Part shown: positions 13,571-25,415 of the stretch, one piece after another
Layout: each line of letters starts with the position of its first letter
Numbering within the stretch: the stretch's first letter is position 1
From: Filosporella fistucella
Lineage: Eukaryota > Ascomycota > Leotiomycetes > Helotiales
Reading direction: 5' to 3'
Assembly (NCBI GenBank): GCA_030077755.1
Contig: JAQJZZ010000015.1
Location: 2,170,001 to 2,234,000, forward strand
Length of the DNA: 64,000 bases
Notes under the pieces: model-generated
Told to the model about the DNA's origin: nothing
What the model saw: the letters and a program-made list of their open reading frames with translations, nothing else
Database searches by the model: none
Made by a program: the position numbers and the translations under genes

Positions 13571-15367
13571 ATGACACCTCTATATCCAGAAGAAGAAAAA
13601 CATGATTTACTTCCTTCAGATACCGCCTCCGACTCATCTTCTACTCGCTCCTTCAGGACATCCTCTTCATCAACCACTCTCACAACACTCCACATCGTTG
13701 ATGCTGAGCACGAGCTGCACATGGACGATGAAAAGAATTTCCAGCTCCTTGCCTCTCCATCTTCAAATAAATATGCAGCGGCTCACTCACTCAATCGTTC
13801 CTGGCGCAAAACACCTCTCACGTCTACAGGCCTCTTTTCTCTCCTCCTATCCACAATATATACCATCCTCCGCACCGTACTCCCGCCTCTTCTCCCATCT
13901 TTCTTCTTCCACCAACCTCCGCCGAAATGGAGTAAGACATCCTACCTAGATGGTCTTAGAGGGGTCGCAGCACTGATAGTATTTCTTGACCACTTGACCC
14001 TAAATTGGTTTTACGGGCTCCGATCAGGATATCTGGCTACGGAAGCTGATACATACACCTTTCAACTCCCTATCATTCGTCTTATATTTGCAGGTCGTGC
14101 TTCTGTATCCATATTTTTCGTCATTTCTGGATTTGTGCTGAGTGTCAAACCACTGCGGTTGATACGGCAAGGGAAGAAAGCAGATGTACTGACCTGCCTA
14201 GAAAGTAGTGTTCTGAGAAGGGGGGTGAGATTGTATATCCCTATATTAGCTGGAACATTCATTTCTGCATTACTTGCGTGGGGAAAATGGTATACGCCTG
14301 TGCCAGCTAGGAACGAAATCATACCTCTCTCTTTCCCAACGCCGAAAGAGCAGTTATGGAACTGGTGGGAGGAAATGGGAAAGTTTACTTTCCCGTTTAG
14401 AGATGTGGATCCTAATCATCCGCCTGGAGTGGCTTATAATGGCCATTTGTGGACGATTCCCATCGAATTTTATGGCTCGTTTGTGGTTTTTGGGATCGTG
14501 CTTGCCAGTAGTGGGCTGTCGAATGGAAGTGTGAGGATGGGTGGCATCGCGGTGTTAGCGTCGTGGGCGTTGATGAAAGGGAGATGGGATATCTGGTGTT
14601 TTCTCATGGGGATCGTGAGTGCGGAGTGGAGTTTGATTCGTGAAGGGTTGGGAAGGTTACCAAGATATGAGAGGGGGGACATTAGTGAGGAATACGATTC
14701 ATCTGACGAGGAGCGAGAGGAGAAGCTTGTTTCTAGGATTTTATCAAAGGTCTTCACTGTTTCGATATGGGCTGTGCGTCCTATTATTCGATGCTTATCA
14801 GCCTTCAGGACCCCGCTTATACTCACCCTTCTTGTCGCCACTCTCTACCTTCTCTCATATCCAGGAGAATCGGCTTCCCCTGGTCCATACTATATACCGC
14901 TAATCCCCCACATACCAACTCTATACGAACCTCTCGCCCTCGGACGGGAGCACTTCATCATCTCTCTTGCTTCTCCCGTCCTCCTCTTCTGCCTCATCCA
15001 ATTACCGTCCCTCCAACGTCCTTTCAACTCGTCAATCGCCCAATACCTAGGCAAAGTCTCTTATTCCCTCTACATAGTCCATGGGATGGTTCTCTTTACC
15101 TTAGGGACAGGATTACAAGAGTACTGGACTGGCCAAGTTGGAGAACAGAAGTGGGTTGATAATGGCAATGGACTTTTAGTAGAAGCTGTCGTTAGGATAG
15201 AACCACCAGCTGGGTGGGGATATGAGAAAGCTTTTTTGGCTGCTGGTGGGGCATGCGTGGTTGTTGTCTTCTGGGCTAGTGATTTGTTCTGGAGAGCGGT
15301 GGATGGGAGGGTTGTGGGTTGGGTGAGGTGGATTGAAGGGTTGCTTATGAGGAGGAAAAGAAGGTGA
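13571..15367 (+). CDS. Acyltransferase 3 family membrane protein
   Basis: Integral membrane protein of the acyltransferase-3 family (PF01757), whose members transfer acyl groups to carbohydrates or other small acceptors; the substrate here is unknown. Single exon of 598 residues from ATG 13571 (MTPLYPEEEKHDLL). The family entry motif YLDGLRGVAALIVFLDHL lies near residue 120, followed by FAGRASVSIFFVISGFVLS and several further hydrophobic segments, which fits the usual ten or so helices. The N-terminal 110 residues are polar and Ser/Thr-rich. A charged acidic insert (near ERGDISEEYDSSDEEREEK) separates helices in the middle. The last 20 residues end in a basic RRKRR tail on the presumed cytosolic side. 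The frame is intact and no intron is needed. Confidence 0.88.
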   Translation: MTPLYPEEEKHDLLPSDTASDSSSTRSFRTSSSSTTLTTLHIVDAEHELHMDDEKNFQLLASPSSNKYAAAHSLNRSWRKTPLTSTGLFSLLLSTIYTILRTVLPPLLPSFFFHQPPPKWSKTSYLDGLRGVAALIVFLDHLTLNWFYGLRSGYLATEADTYTFQLPIIRLIFAGRASVSIFFVISGFVLSVKPLRLIRQGKKADVLTCLESSVLRRGVRLYIPILAGTFISALLAWGKWYTPVPARNEIIPLSFPTPKEQLWNWWEEMGKFTFPFRDVDPNHPPGVAYNGHLWTIPIEFYGSFVVFGIVLASSGLSNGSVRMGGIAVLASWALMKGRWDIWCFLMGIVSAEWSLIREGLGRLPRYERGDISEEYDSSDEEREEKLVSRILSKVFTVSIWAVRPIIRCLSAFRTPLILTLLVATLYLLSYPGESASPGPYYIPLIPHIPTLYEPLALGREHFIISLASPVLLFCLIQLPSLQRPFNSSIAQYLGKVSYSLYIVHGMVLFTLGTGLQEYWTGQVGEQKWVDNGNGLLVEAVVRIEPPAGWGYEKAFLAAGGACVVVVFWASDLFWRAVDGRVVGWVRWIEGLLMRRKRR

Positions 15368-15725
15368 CAGAATCCGGAATCTGTATGCCTTGTGTGTTGT
15401 TGGCATTTATCTGAGAAGAATTATGAACAAGTTCAAATTGTAGTTTATATGGACTTTTTATTATGCTCAGGAAGTATCGTAGAAGTCATCCTCACAATAT
15501 CAGTTGCGAGTCAAGCTATAATAGCTAGTAACTGCATCAAATTTGGTTAGGTATATGAACATCTGAGTAATACTTTTTGAAAGAAGACGATGGTTTATTT
15601 CAGCGACGTTCCAGTTGAAGTCTTTCAATGAATTAAAGAATAAAACCTACCTTGTTTTTGCTAGTAGATTGACCTATTAAAGTTGTAGAAGGAATATAAG
15701 GTGAGGGTCATTCCAAATGTAGAAG
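15368..15725. other. Intergenic, nothing recognised
   Basis: About 360 AT-leaning bases between convergent genes. They hold the two 3' regions only. Confidence 0.5.
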
Positions 15726-16160
15726 TCATCTGACGCTATAAGGCGCCTCCGTCATCCCAAAGACTTTTTCACCTTCCCGACCACATCTTTTCTTCCCAGC
15801 CCTAGCACAGCTCCCGTGCCGACACAGAAGCTCAGTACAACGCCCAGAATTCTGAAATATAACTTCATCTTTGCTTGTCGATATGCCAGGGACAGGAAAG
15901 CCAGGCAGGTATCCACTCAACTTAACTGTCGGGCAAGTGCAGTTCCAATATGGAGAGGCCACGACATCGCGCCACCTGCAGTCATTCCAGCCCCAAGATT
16001 CTTTCAGGTTCTTCTTGTCAGCGATGTCCGGAGAAAACCCTCCGTAACGCTACAAAGGGCTGAACGAAGACTCGGCTCAAAATAGATCTTTGCGGCGCTC
16101 ACTCCAGAAGACAACCAGATCCAGGCAAGCACAGAGATGAAAACGTTTCCTCGATGCCAT
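15726..16160 (-). CDS. Small cysteine-rich secreted protein, frame broken in signal peptide
   Basis: Predicted secreted protein of about 126 residues with no assigned role. Exon 2 (15726-16049, 108 codons including stop) is continuously open and begins RYGGFSPDIADKK. It holds SWGWNDCRWRD, YWNCTCPT, SGRCTELLCRHGSC and KKRCG: seven Cys in about 70 residues. A 53-base intron (GTGAGC at 16102 to TTTGTAG) lies upstream. Exon 1 (16103-16160) has 58 bases. If one A of the AAA run near 16141-16144 is ignored, it encodes a 19-residue start with a hydrophobic core (NVFISVLAWIWLSSG), a textbook signal peptide in frame with exon 2. As written, the frame from the ATG is lost. So this is either a sequence error or a recent inactivation. 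Confidence 0.6.
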
Positions 16161-17889
16161 CCGCAGGACCCTACTTGTACAAAATCTGATGGCCGATGAA
16201 TCGAAGTTGCATCTTGCCTCGGTGTCATGAAACAGCCTTTGCAACCGCACACCACGCGATACTGTCGAGGAACCCTCATCAATATGGAATTGCTTGAAAG
16301 AACTTGAATATAGGAAATATCATCGAGAAGAGTAACATACTACCTAGAGAGTTTACCTACATTACCCGGAGCTGTTTGGCAATCGCTCTGAGTTGTAGTT
16401 CGATACGCACGCCGAATTGAGGTTGAGTTGAGATCATCGCAACTTGAAGGGACAACTATTTTAGGTCTTCTTTCCAAGAGTCGACCGGAGCCAAAGCGCG
16501 CAGTTATTCTCAGGACCAAACGGGCAATTCTTGTGACAAACACATGAACGCAAGGAAAGCTCACAGATGTATATGCACCACAATGACCTTCAATCTCCTA
16601 GGATATCGTCCTACTGAGGGAAGTGGGTTTGGACACACTTACCCAGTAAGCCTTTGGTTGAGCACAATCTTCTTGAGAGCAAGAAAAGACAATCGGAAGT
16701 ATGCCACTTTTGTACTGCAGAAGGCAAAAGCAACTGATAGACCTTCCAGCGTTGGTTGTGAGAGGCAGTGATGATGGACAATTATTTACTGTGCTGTTTC
16801 CCAGTGTCAAAATCTATGCAACAATGTCGAAGTCAAACACGAGGCACTTGGCTTTTGTTGCACCACAAACGTTCGATATATCAGACATGCTGCTGATTGC
16901 CGCTCGACCAATCACATGCTCCTGATCGAAATTGCGGGTCCATTCTAGCTATGAGATCGGGGATTACGCCCGCCACCCCGAGCTTAGAACGCATCTTCCT
17001 ACATGTTTTGCACCAAAATACCATTATTGAAGAAGTTGAACTATCAAAATGGCCTCTCGAATCGATAAAGGTTCCTGGGAATTGCCTTGAATCATACAAC
17101 AATTGATATGTCGAGTCTAGACCGACTACAACGAAGACTGATTCGAAATCCGAAGTCCTACGAGAGACCAGAAATTCCAGGGCAGCAGAGACCTATTGTG
17201 GAGGAAAAGAAGGTTGCGATACATGGAAAATATGTTTGTGGATGACTGAAGGTTTATGGAAGGGAGATGGGTGGTTGGTTCTCCCTAGGCATGCGCTTTG
17301 GATATGAGATGCATCCAGACGACCGGAGGTGCCTCCGTAGGTTATGACCGAATGTCGATAAGAGCATGATGCTACCCTCAAGGCAGGATGAAGAACTTAG
17401 AAGGGGCGACTCGATGGCGATGTATTAGGGCCTGACGGTACTGATCTCCGACGGCGGGAAAAATCATTTTACTGACAACACCATCTGTCCATCTAACCAG
17501 GATTTTCGATGACAGTGGCGACACGGATTATAATGCGGACAAATGGGATACTTGTACTGGTTCACCGACTTCGAACGAATGGAGATCTGGCAGAGTTCTG
17601 GCAGCTGTCATGCCGATATATTGTCGTGATTGATCTGGGGGTCGATGTCGGCACGATTAAAATACGGAAAATCATTCAGAGTGAAGGAGGATCTCAAGAA
17701 AGACATCCATTTCCAGTCAAAATACTGTAGGTGTTTATACCCTTATTTGCTCTGCGGAGGTAACTCCTCCAACAGGTGCTTAGTTTGTCAACCGCCACTT
17801 CGAACACCTCCTCGTAGAACTCTATGGCGACGCGGACGCATGCTCTGGGCATTATTCCTTCCAGCCAACAGATGCGACTGAAGATGCTC
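16161..17889. other. Gene-poor stretch
   Basis: About 1.7 kb. Short ORFs on both strands (16340-16564, 17509-17730 and others) show no domain, signal peptide or splice support. It contains the 3' region of the zinc-cluster gene and the promoter of the cysteine-rich gene. Confidence 0.45.
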
Positions 17890-20124
17890 TCAATTGTTGT
17901 TCAACAGATTCCGAATCTGCATAAGGCTCTGCGCGCCTCTCTCCTCAGCGGATGGAACTCCAAATCTACTCTCACCGGGAAAGCCTTCTTGGAAGCCAAA
18001 TCGAGGCCCCTCACTTCTCCATTCTGCGACGAAAGTTGAATCATATCTCAAGAGAATATCAACTATTGACAGCCTATATGTGGGACGAGTGCACGCATCG
18101 ATGAAATCATCCATTCCAAAATGGAGCTTGGGTGGTTTGGGTCCGGTCAGCGCCACCGTCAAGCTTCTAGGGAGGTGGATTGAGCATTCGTTGGCGGTCC
18201 TTCGAAGTAACTCTAGAAGAGGGCCAGCAATTTCGAAACCCGGCCGCGACTGCATCAGCACTTCTATTCCAAATTGAATTGCCTCGGGTCCATCCTTGTT
18301 GTTCCCCTCCATTCCCCCAGGAAAGAAACGTGCAATTGTGTCAGTCAAATGAAGCACAGAGAACATCTGTAAGACAGGCTGGTATCGGCAGGTATACTGA
18401 GTGCGATAATGTTCATCGAGCAAAAATAGGCCTTCCTGCGCATGAGTCCATACCACCTCCTCTACACTGGATGCAGCGAACCCTTCCAATTCAAGCAGCG
18501 GACGTAAAAGGTGCACCACTGTGTTTGCGTAAAGTATTCTGACCCGTCAGTGGACATTCATAGGTTCAAAGCAAAGATCAAACCTACAGTAAAGAGAGGA
18601 CATGGGGTAACGCCTGGCTGTTGTTATCCTCGATGTTACCAATGCTACCTGGAAGTTCTTTTCGCCATGCCATCAGTCTGCCATACTGGTGAAGGAGCTG
18701 GCGAGCTGAGATTCGTGGGCCATGTTGATTGTACAGCATCGTGGATACGTCCTGGATGATTGCCGTCAATTTTGACTTTTCGCGATTTGTTGTTGCCAAC
18801 AAACCTGGCCCAGCAGGGCACTGGTCGTTCACATAACGATAAAAGTACCACTTGGCACCATCCAAGGTGATGTCTCCTTCTTCGACGCTGTTATAAATTG
18901 CAGAATTGACAACGAGTGGTACCTGAAATGTCATCTGTGACCATTCACTAGTTTTTGAGCAACGATAAGGAATTAGGAGCAGCTTCGTGCTTACATGTTC
19001 AAGTTGCGAACTCCACGAACTGTATTCTTCCAGGCCTCGGCGAATCCTTCACTCTGCTGATAAATAACGGTCGATAAATTGTTCGTCGCAATCCGGAGGT
19101 ATGTCGATGCTCGGAGACCATTGGCGCGCGCGGAATCGTCTAAGAACATAACTGCAAAAGCTTGAATAGTAGTCAGACTCTTCTCGCCGGGATCTATATC
19201 TACTCGCACAGCGTTGCTGAACTCTATGCCGAGTTGATTAAAGTCATGATCATCTGCGCCCTTTGCAGAATGGAGATGGCAAGCCATTGCGCAAATTGAG
19301 TTGACTAGTACTGACGAACAATACTCATTTGACTGCCGGTTGTAACTGTCAACAAAGTGGCCCTCGCTGAATAAAGTGTGCACAGGGTGGATCCATGCAA
19401 AATACAATTGGAACAAATGGTCAAGAACAGCTTTGTCTGCAGTTACGGAGGTCCAGTTCGTGATGGAAGGTACCCCGCCCATCTCATGATCAGAAGCCTC
19501 GAAGGTAGAGTGTTGGGATTCCCGCGGAGAGAGGGTGTCCAGTTCGTCTATAGGACTTCGTCCCAGCCATTCAACGATGCTATCATACGTCTCTCCATTC
19601 TGGAGGCGCTCCAGGATTTCGGGGACCTTTTCCTCAGTCGATAGAGCTTGCAGGATCTGTTCTGTCAGATGGTCCTTCGCTCGTAGCTCCTTGATCTGCT
19701 TGACCAATTCCTCTTTCGCGTGCTTAATATGGATTTCGTAAATGCATTCGGGGATTTCAGGACGAGTAGCACATCTTTTGCAAGGCTGCTTGCCGTCACA
19801 CTGGAGGTAATCAGTCAAAAGGATTCCTTCTCACAACTCCAAGTCGCTGAGGGAGGATATCGCATGACGCTTAGTTCAACCCACTTGCACACGACAACGA
19901 ACAAGACTTACCTTTGCCCGGGCTTTTTTACAATTCAAACACGCATTTCTTGTTACTGATTCTGGCACTCGTCGACGTTTTGACGAGGTGCTGCTCTCTG
20001 CGGTGTCTTTGTCACCGCGGTTCCGGCGTGGATCAGATCCCGTACTCTCGGATGTCGACTGACTCGGGTTGCTGGTCGAGGCGCTGCTCTCACCAAATGA
20101 AGGGCGGATTTTTCGAAAAGACAT
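17890..20124 (-). CDS. Zn2Cys6 transcription factor
   Basis: Fungal zinc-cluster regulator with a C-terminal fungal-specific transcription factor domain (PF04082 type); target genes unknown. Four exons: 19912-20124, 18995-19800, 18588-18947 and 17890-18538; total 2028 bases, 675 residues. The DNA-binding domain begins CLNCKKARAK at the end of exon 1 and continues CDGKQPCKRCATRPEIPEC in exon 2, so an intron splits the zinc cluster, a common place in this family. A short leucine-heptad linker follows (EELVKQIKELRAK). The middle domain shows FQLYFAWIHPVHTLF and, after exon 3, ILYANTVVHLLRPLLE. Frame is kept only when exon 3 starts after CTAG at 18948 and exon 4 after GGTCAG at 18539; both are canonical AG sites. 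No neighbour suggests a cluster. The N-terminus is rich in Ser/Thr. Confidence 0.88.
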
Positions 20125-23100
20125 TGTCAAAATGTGTTTGATATCCGACGAAGAATGTGCTGAATAACAAAATCATGCGCAGCCAATAGCTTACGCGCTT
20201 CGGAACGGATCTGTGAATTTCAGATGTGCGAAACAGGCCTAGATTGTGGGAATGTTGGAAGAGGAGACTGAGCAATAGAGCGCCATGAATTCGTCCGAGG
20301 TTGACACCGATAAATTGATGCGTTCTCAGATCTCGACTTTGAGGCCGGATGCGGTTGTGCGAGTGGCGGAGGAATCTCCTCATGTCCTGATTCTGCGCAG
20401 GATTGTTGGCGTTGCTTGAGTTAAATGACTGAGCGACAGTAACATACCTGCTTTCCGGACGATGGTTCTGTATTCAAAGATGGGAGTAAATATCCACAGA
20501 TATCGCCTATGTTCGGACAGTATGTGTCAGATGCTCGTTGCCTATTGAGCACTGAGTTTGGCATCGGGCAACATCTAAATATTCAATTGGAAAGTTAGGT
20601 CGACAATTCTATCTTACGATATCACGCAGATGGACAACTGGATACCCTTGGTGGCGTTGTGGACTTCGGGGCCAGTCCAGTGTGTATTGGAAACCTGGCA
20701 AGGCCAGGGCTGTTCTCCCTACTGAACATTCAGTCAGCGTAGTGGATCGACGATAGGCCAAGCAACAGCCTTCCAGATTATCTGAGAGTTCAATCGAATA
20801 CTCTTGCGTATCGCCACTGTCCTCTTTCGTCCTGGTATACCAGCAGATGACGGTACGTTGATGTGATGAATCCAGGGCAAAGGTAGGTATATGATGGGGA
20901 AATTCACAAATCTGATCTTAGCCCGTCGATGAACCGGGTATAACACGATTCATGGGCGCTTTGGGCAGGCGGCGTCGATTGCCTGCAAGGCTGCTTGTGT
21001 CCCGTCCTTTTCCTTTGGCAAGGTCACGTAGGCTGGAGCATGAGGAGTTGAGGTTCGAAGGGCTCCTTGGGGTAGTTAAACCCTGATCGCCGGCGTTTGT
21101 GTCGAGAGCGAGCCAAAGTATGATCCGTTGCAACCGCGCGGTTGTTAAGTTACCTGAACCTCATACAAAGCACCATGAGATCAATCCAACTCTTGTTCCT
21201 CTACCTAAGATTAAGCCGGAATATGTATTCTACCAAGATATCGCTAGCAACTACAAGGACCGATGGCTGCCAAAGTTTTTTTTTCACCCATCAGCAGCTG
21301 GAATTGCGGCCACAATTAGATAGCTCGGGAGTAAGTTCCCGCAAACAGATCAGATGCCTACCGTAGTACCAGATTTCAGTCCAAACTTCAATGGCGTGTT
21401 CGATGGGGCAACGCGCAACTGGATACCATGTCTTGTAATCAAGCTGGAGGTTGACTCCGGACCCCCATGTGCAATTATCTGCTGTTTCCCATCAGTCTCC
21501 CAATCAAATTTTGAGCATGGACCAAATTGTATTTCGATACAGTCAACGGAAGCCGCTCCGACTTGACCAAAAACATGTGGTCAAATTTTGGTTGATGTCC
21601 ATCGAGATGCGGGCAATATTCCGACTCCGACATCGATACAATTTCTCAAAATTAGGGTTTACAACCCCAAAGTTGTCCTAGTTATTGAGCACAATACAAC
21701 GATGATCAGTACGAGAAGTGGGGTAGCTCAGTAAGACTGCTTATAACCTTGTTGGATTTTAAACCTTAATAAAAGCTTTCCTCAACGTCTTCTAACCTCC
21801 ACAGGTTTTTTGCTAACAATACACACCAGGGGTTTAGCTTCAATCTCCAACCTACAGATCATGTGGAAAATAGTTACTTGCCACCATTAGGGGCAAGCCA
21901 GTATGAACCTTTTTCGAGTCATTCAAAGAAAATCCCTAAGGGAAATAGATAAAGCCGGGTCTGTCATCCGGTCATTTGCACCTAGAGTCACCTCTTCCTC
22001 CCCACCCTACGGTCTCCGATCGTTTGCATTCCCTAGGTCGTCTCAAATTCCGAGCAGTTACAACGGACCTGACTAGATCCGACGATGGAGGATTTATTAT
22101 GAAGATGAGCTTTGTAGAATCAGATCAGACCATGCATCAGACAGTTCCCGGATTTGGAAAGATCGAGCATCGGAACATTTACTGATCTCCGTACGATGCG
22201 ATGTCAACTTTAGCTGCGAAGACCCTGCATGACCGATCCGTTCGATAAAGCTAGATGCTCGGGTAAGTAGCCCTGGTGGCTTAGATTGTTCTAACCCTTT
22301 CCTGAGGAATGGGACCGGTAACTAGTAGCGTTTAAACAGACATTGATGATCGAAATCAAAAGTTGAGTGAAACTATGGCGCTTAAGATGGATTACTATAA
22401 GCGCGACGGGCCACCACGATGTTCCTCAGTAAGGGAGATCTAGGCAACAGTATTCCTTGGAGCTGCTGGGAACACCGTCTGAATGTCACCTCCTGTGGCG
22501 AGACTTTTTTCCCTTTCCATTATACCATTTCTTAACAATTTTGTAACAGTACAATTTTGTAACAGTGCATAGCCGAAGGATCTCAATCGTCAATCTGCTC
22601 GCCGATTATTTGTTGGGAGAAACGATATGAAATGATTTCCGCATCTATGTCAGTTGGCGTGTCGCGCCATACAGGGCTGGTGCTCCTCGATTCATTGACG
22701 TCAAGCATCTGAGGTTTGCGGAATTCCGCAGTGCGAATGCCCTCATCTTCTTATGCATGTAAACCAAAGCCACTAAAATCAAGGTTTTTCCATTTCATGT
22801 TTCCAGAAGTCCCACTTAAGGAAAATTGGGGTAGGTTGGCAGTGTGGGCAGAGAGGGGCAGTACCTTTGACGGGGTTTCATCATTTCCCACCGACGGCCA
22901 AAACTTACTAGCGTTAGAATTTGGAGATATGATGTTATCTTGCAGATGTTTTTCTCCAATTCTGGATTGGCTTGTGTACAAGATGTTGGAAAAGGAAAGG
23001 GTGGAAGAGGGGTTTTACACATCATTAGAGGTGCGGAGGTATCTTCTAGAGGTGAAGGTCGTAGAGTCGAGGTTCCTCGTTGTAGCAATCCGACGCCTGG

Positions 23101-23559
23101 TAGATGAGCAGGGTTTTGAGCCATCACTTCCCTAGATAGGCACTAGTGACGAAACATGAGAGCAGGCTGAGAAGAGGTGAGGCATTTACTATGGGATGTA
23201 GTTGGGACGATTGTGGCGTAGCCGTAATATACTAATCTTAATTTGAAGGCTAGGAATAATGATATGCAAATCGGAAGTATGGTAAAAAAGGAAATTCCCA
23301 TAAGGGGTCAAGGCTATAGAATGGGGTCTAATAAATTTTCTGCAGATAGGAGTATGCAAAGTTCAACGAAGAACGAGAAGCGCTTCAAGGCCGGAGGAAA
23401 CTGCGAGGCAGAGAGTTCTTGAATTCGGGATCCATGGTATTTGCACCAAGTAACACTAAGCTGACAATCTGAGCTGGAAGAAGGAAACTGATAGCTATTT
23501 TTGCAAGTAAATTTTATCTGATAAGAATTTTGTAAGACATATCATTATAGGCTACCTAA
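20125..23559. other. Gene desert upstream of the transcription factor
   Basis: About 3.4 kb with only short, unsupported ORFs. It must hold the promoter of the zinc-cluster gene near 20125. A perfect 16-base tandem repeat lies at 22535-22566. No transposon ends or terminal repeats were recognised. Confidence 0.5.
22535..22566. repeat. Perfect tandem duplication of a 16-base unit
   Basis: The unit acaattttgtaacagt occurs twice head to tail without mismatch. Such a small duplication could be a target-site remnant or replication slippage. No element lies between the copies. Confidence 0.8.
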
Positions 23560-24222
23560 ATGAGATCGCGCAGCTTCTGTGAGGAACGGCTTATTATCAT
23601 GGGACCTGATATTGTAAATGCGGAAGCGTTTATACAATTGATAGAAATTGAAACATTTCGTAGCAATCTAGCTATACAAATCGTGTCGGACTATGATACG
23701 TTTCATGATTTAATTGGACTGGAGCCTAACAAATTCTCAGTCACATCGGAGTTATGTCATTTTATATACAGGAAATAATTCTTGGGGCTGGTCATAAAAT
23801 TATGGAATCAGGCAGAGCGCTGGGCAGCAGGAATAATAGAGTGCGGCTCTGTGATGTGTAATGTGCAATATGTAACAAAAATCGAAACTGACGCCCCGAA
23901 AATTTGGGAAAAGGTTTTGGAAATAATTTGCAGGACGGAGTTTGCAATTTGTGGTGTATCAAAAGTTAGTTTACTATTGCATAGAAAATCCTGCGACTTG
24001 CGACCAAGTAATCTCACACGCCACTGGGAAATCCATAATTGTATCACAGAAATCTGCTTGAATGTTGAGGAGATGACCGAAAGAATAAAAACAAAACTAA
24101 AAATAAATCTCTCAGGAGAAGTAGCATTTAGGACCGTGTTTGTTGGATGGTGGATGAATCTTATTTGCTTTCTTTATGAGATGTACGATATGAAACTTAT
24201 AGTCTCTATAACTTGGCGATGA
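23560..24222 (+). pseudogene. Open frame of 220 codons with one internal stop
   Basis: Two ORFs, 23560-23778 and 23782-24222, lie in the same frame and are separated by a single TAA. Together they encode about 220 codons in an AT-leaning stretch. No family recognised. The second half has evenly spread Cys and Trp residues and amphipathic segments (for example the stretch around AICGVSKVSLLLHRKSC). The first ATG is not preceded by a promoter-like tract. It could be a decayed gene whose CAA codon became TAA, or a chance frame. Confidence 0.25.
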
Positions 24223-24596
24223 AATGGGAAGTAGTGATTAAGAGCTTCGTTTTTGGACTGTAATGGAGGTGGGATTGGATATAGACAGAATTATGACAGG
24301 CGAGTGGATAAAACCAAGGGTGAAAGTCAAAAGCCCCTGGACCACCCAAAATGAACGAACTAGAGGAGAAATTATGGCAGTGACATGAATATGGACAGAA
24401 ATTCTAACTTCTGAAGCTTGTGGAAAAGAGAAGGAATCCAAAAAAGGAACTTCAGATGGCCGACCCTATCCACCATTCGAGTAAGTGAGCCAGCAGGCGA
24501 TATAGGACGTGCTACTTCAAGATTCAGTTGATTTGTTTTAGCATCTCTGTACATGCCTTATTTCAGCGCTATCATACACATATATCCCACATTATT
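24223..24596. other. 3' flank of the bS21m gene
   Basis: About 370 bases with no gene seen. Confidence 0.5.
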
Positions 24597-25415
24597 CTAC
24601 CATCCTTGTTTCTTCAACTGCTTGACTCTGTGAAGCGTCGCCTTGAATCCCTCCATGAATCTCATTCTCCACCTCACTCTGCGTAGCCTCTTTCTCTTCA
24701 AGCCAGCTCTCTCATGAAATCTTTGAGAATTGGCATTTTGCTTCACCTTATTTCTCGCACAGCTCTGCTCCAATAATCTGAGCCCCCTTCCGAGGTCGAT
24801 ACCACCATTCCCAATTGCGACTGTTCGGCCGGTACTCGGATTGAGCTTGATTGAATCGCGTTTTCTCGGTGGTAGCATTGCTGATGGTGACAAGCTGTTA
24901 TTGAGATCTTGCATCATTGTCTGGCTTGGAGAATTTTCTGGAGTCATTGAAATGGGATCTAGCATCCGAGAGGCTTCGAATTTTGAACTGGAGCCGGCTT
25001 TGTGAAGTTGGAGACTTGCCAATATGTCCCTTGATGAGCTCCCGCCATTTAGGGCACGTTCGCGCGCTGGCGAAAGCCCCGAGCCTCCATATGGTAACTT
25101 TCTTGCAGAGCCTGATGGCCTCGCTGTCCAACTTATGGACTCGGTGATATCGTGGAGGGAATCTGATTTTGGTTCTGAACTGCCCTCGTAGTAGTCCTCT
25201 CTCAATGGCGCAGCAGATGTAGTTACTACCGGTCGTCGGATAGCGTGTTTTCTCGAACTCGTAGTTAATGCTCGTCGCGATCGAGCATCGCCCTGGCGTG
25301 AAAAATGCAATTGCGTGTTTGCTACCCAGCGGGTTGTGGTTGATGGGGCGAGAAAGGAGGCTAGAGGAGAGACCTGGCAGCGCAGGACAGCATCGGCTGC
25401 TCTTCGAAGCTCCAT
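24597..25415 (-). CDS. mrp21: Mitochondrial small-subunit ribosomal protein bS21m
   Basis: Protein of the mitochondrial 37S ribosomal subunit (bacterial S21 family, yeast Mrp21). Single exon, 272 residues. The conserved part is the C-terminal 75 residues: GLRLLEQSCARNKVKQ, then QRFHERAGLKRKRLRR and RWRMRFMEGFKA, ending VKQLKKQGW. The N-terminal 190 residues are rich in Ser, Arg and Ala with few acidic residues. They begin MELRRAADAVLRCQ, as expected for a mitochondrial targeting sequence plus a variable fungal extension. The ATG at 25415 is the only one with targeting-type sequence behind it. The start lies 308 bases from the divergent snu71-like gene. Complete. Confidence 0.9.
   Translation of the reverse strand: MELRRAADAVLRCQVSPLASFLAPSTTTRWVANTQLHFSRQGDARSRRALTTSSRKHAIRRPVVTTSAAPLREDYYEGSSEPKSDSLHDITESISWTARPSGSARKLPYGGSGLSPARERALNGGSSSRDILASLQLHKAGSSSKFEASRMLDPISMTPENSPSQTMMQDLNNSLSPSAMLPPRKRDSIKLNPSTGRTVAIGNGGIDLGRGLRLLEQSCARNKVKQNANSQRFHERAGLKRKRLRRVRWRMRFMEGFKATLHRVKQLKKQGW

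Noticed and set aside
18900..19000. Suspected frameshift between exons 2 and 3 of the zinc-cluster gene
   Set aside because: The CTAG acceptor at 18948 gives a canonical 47-base intron and restores the frame.
20125..23559. Possible degenerate transposon in the gene desert
   Set aside because: No terminal repeats, transposase or reverse-transcriptase motifs could be seen in any frame.
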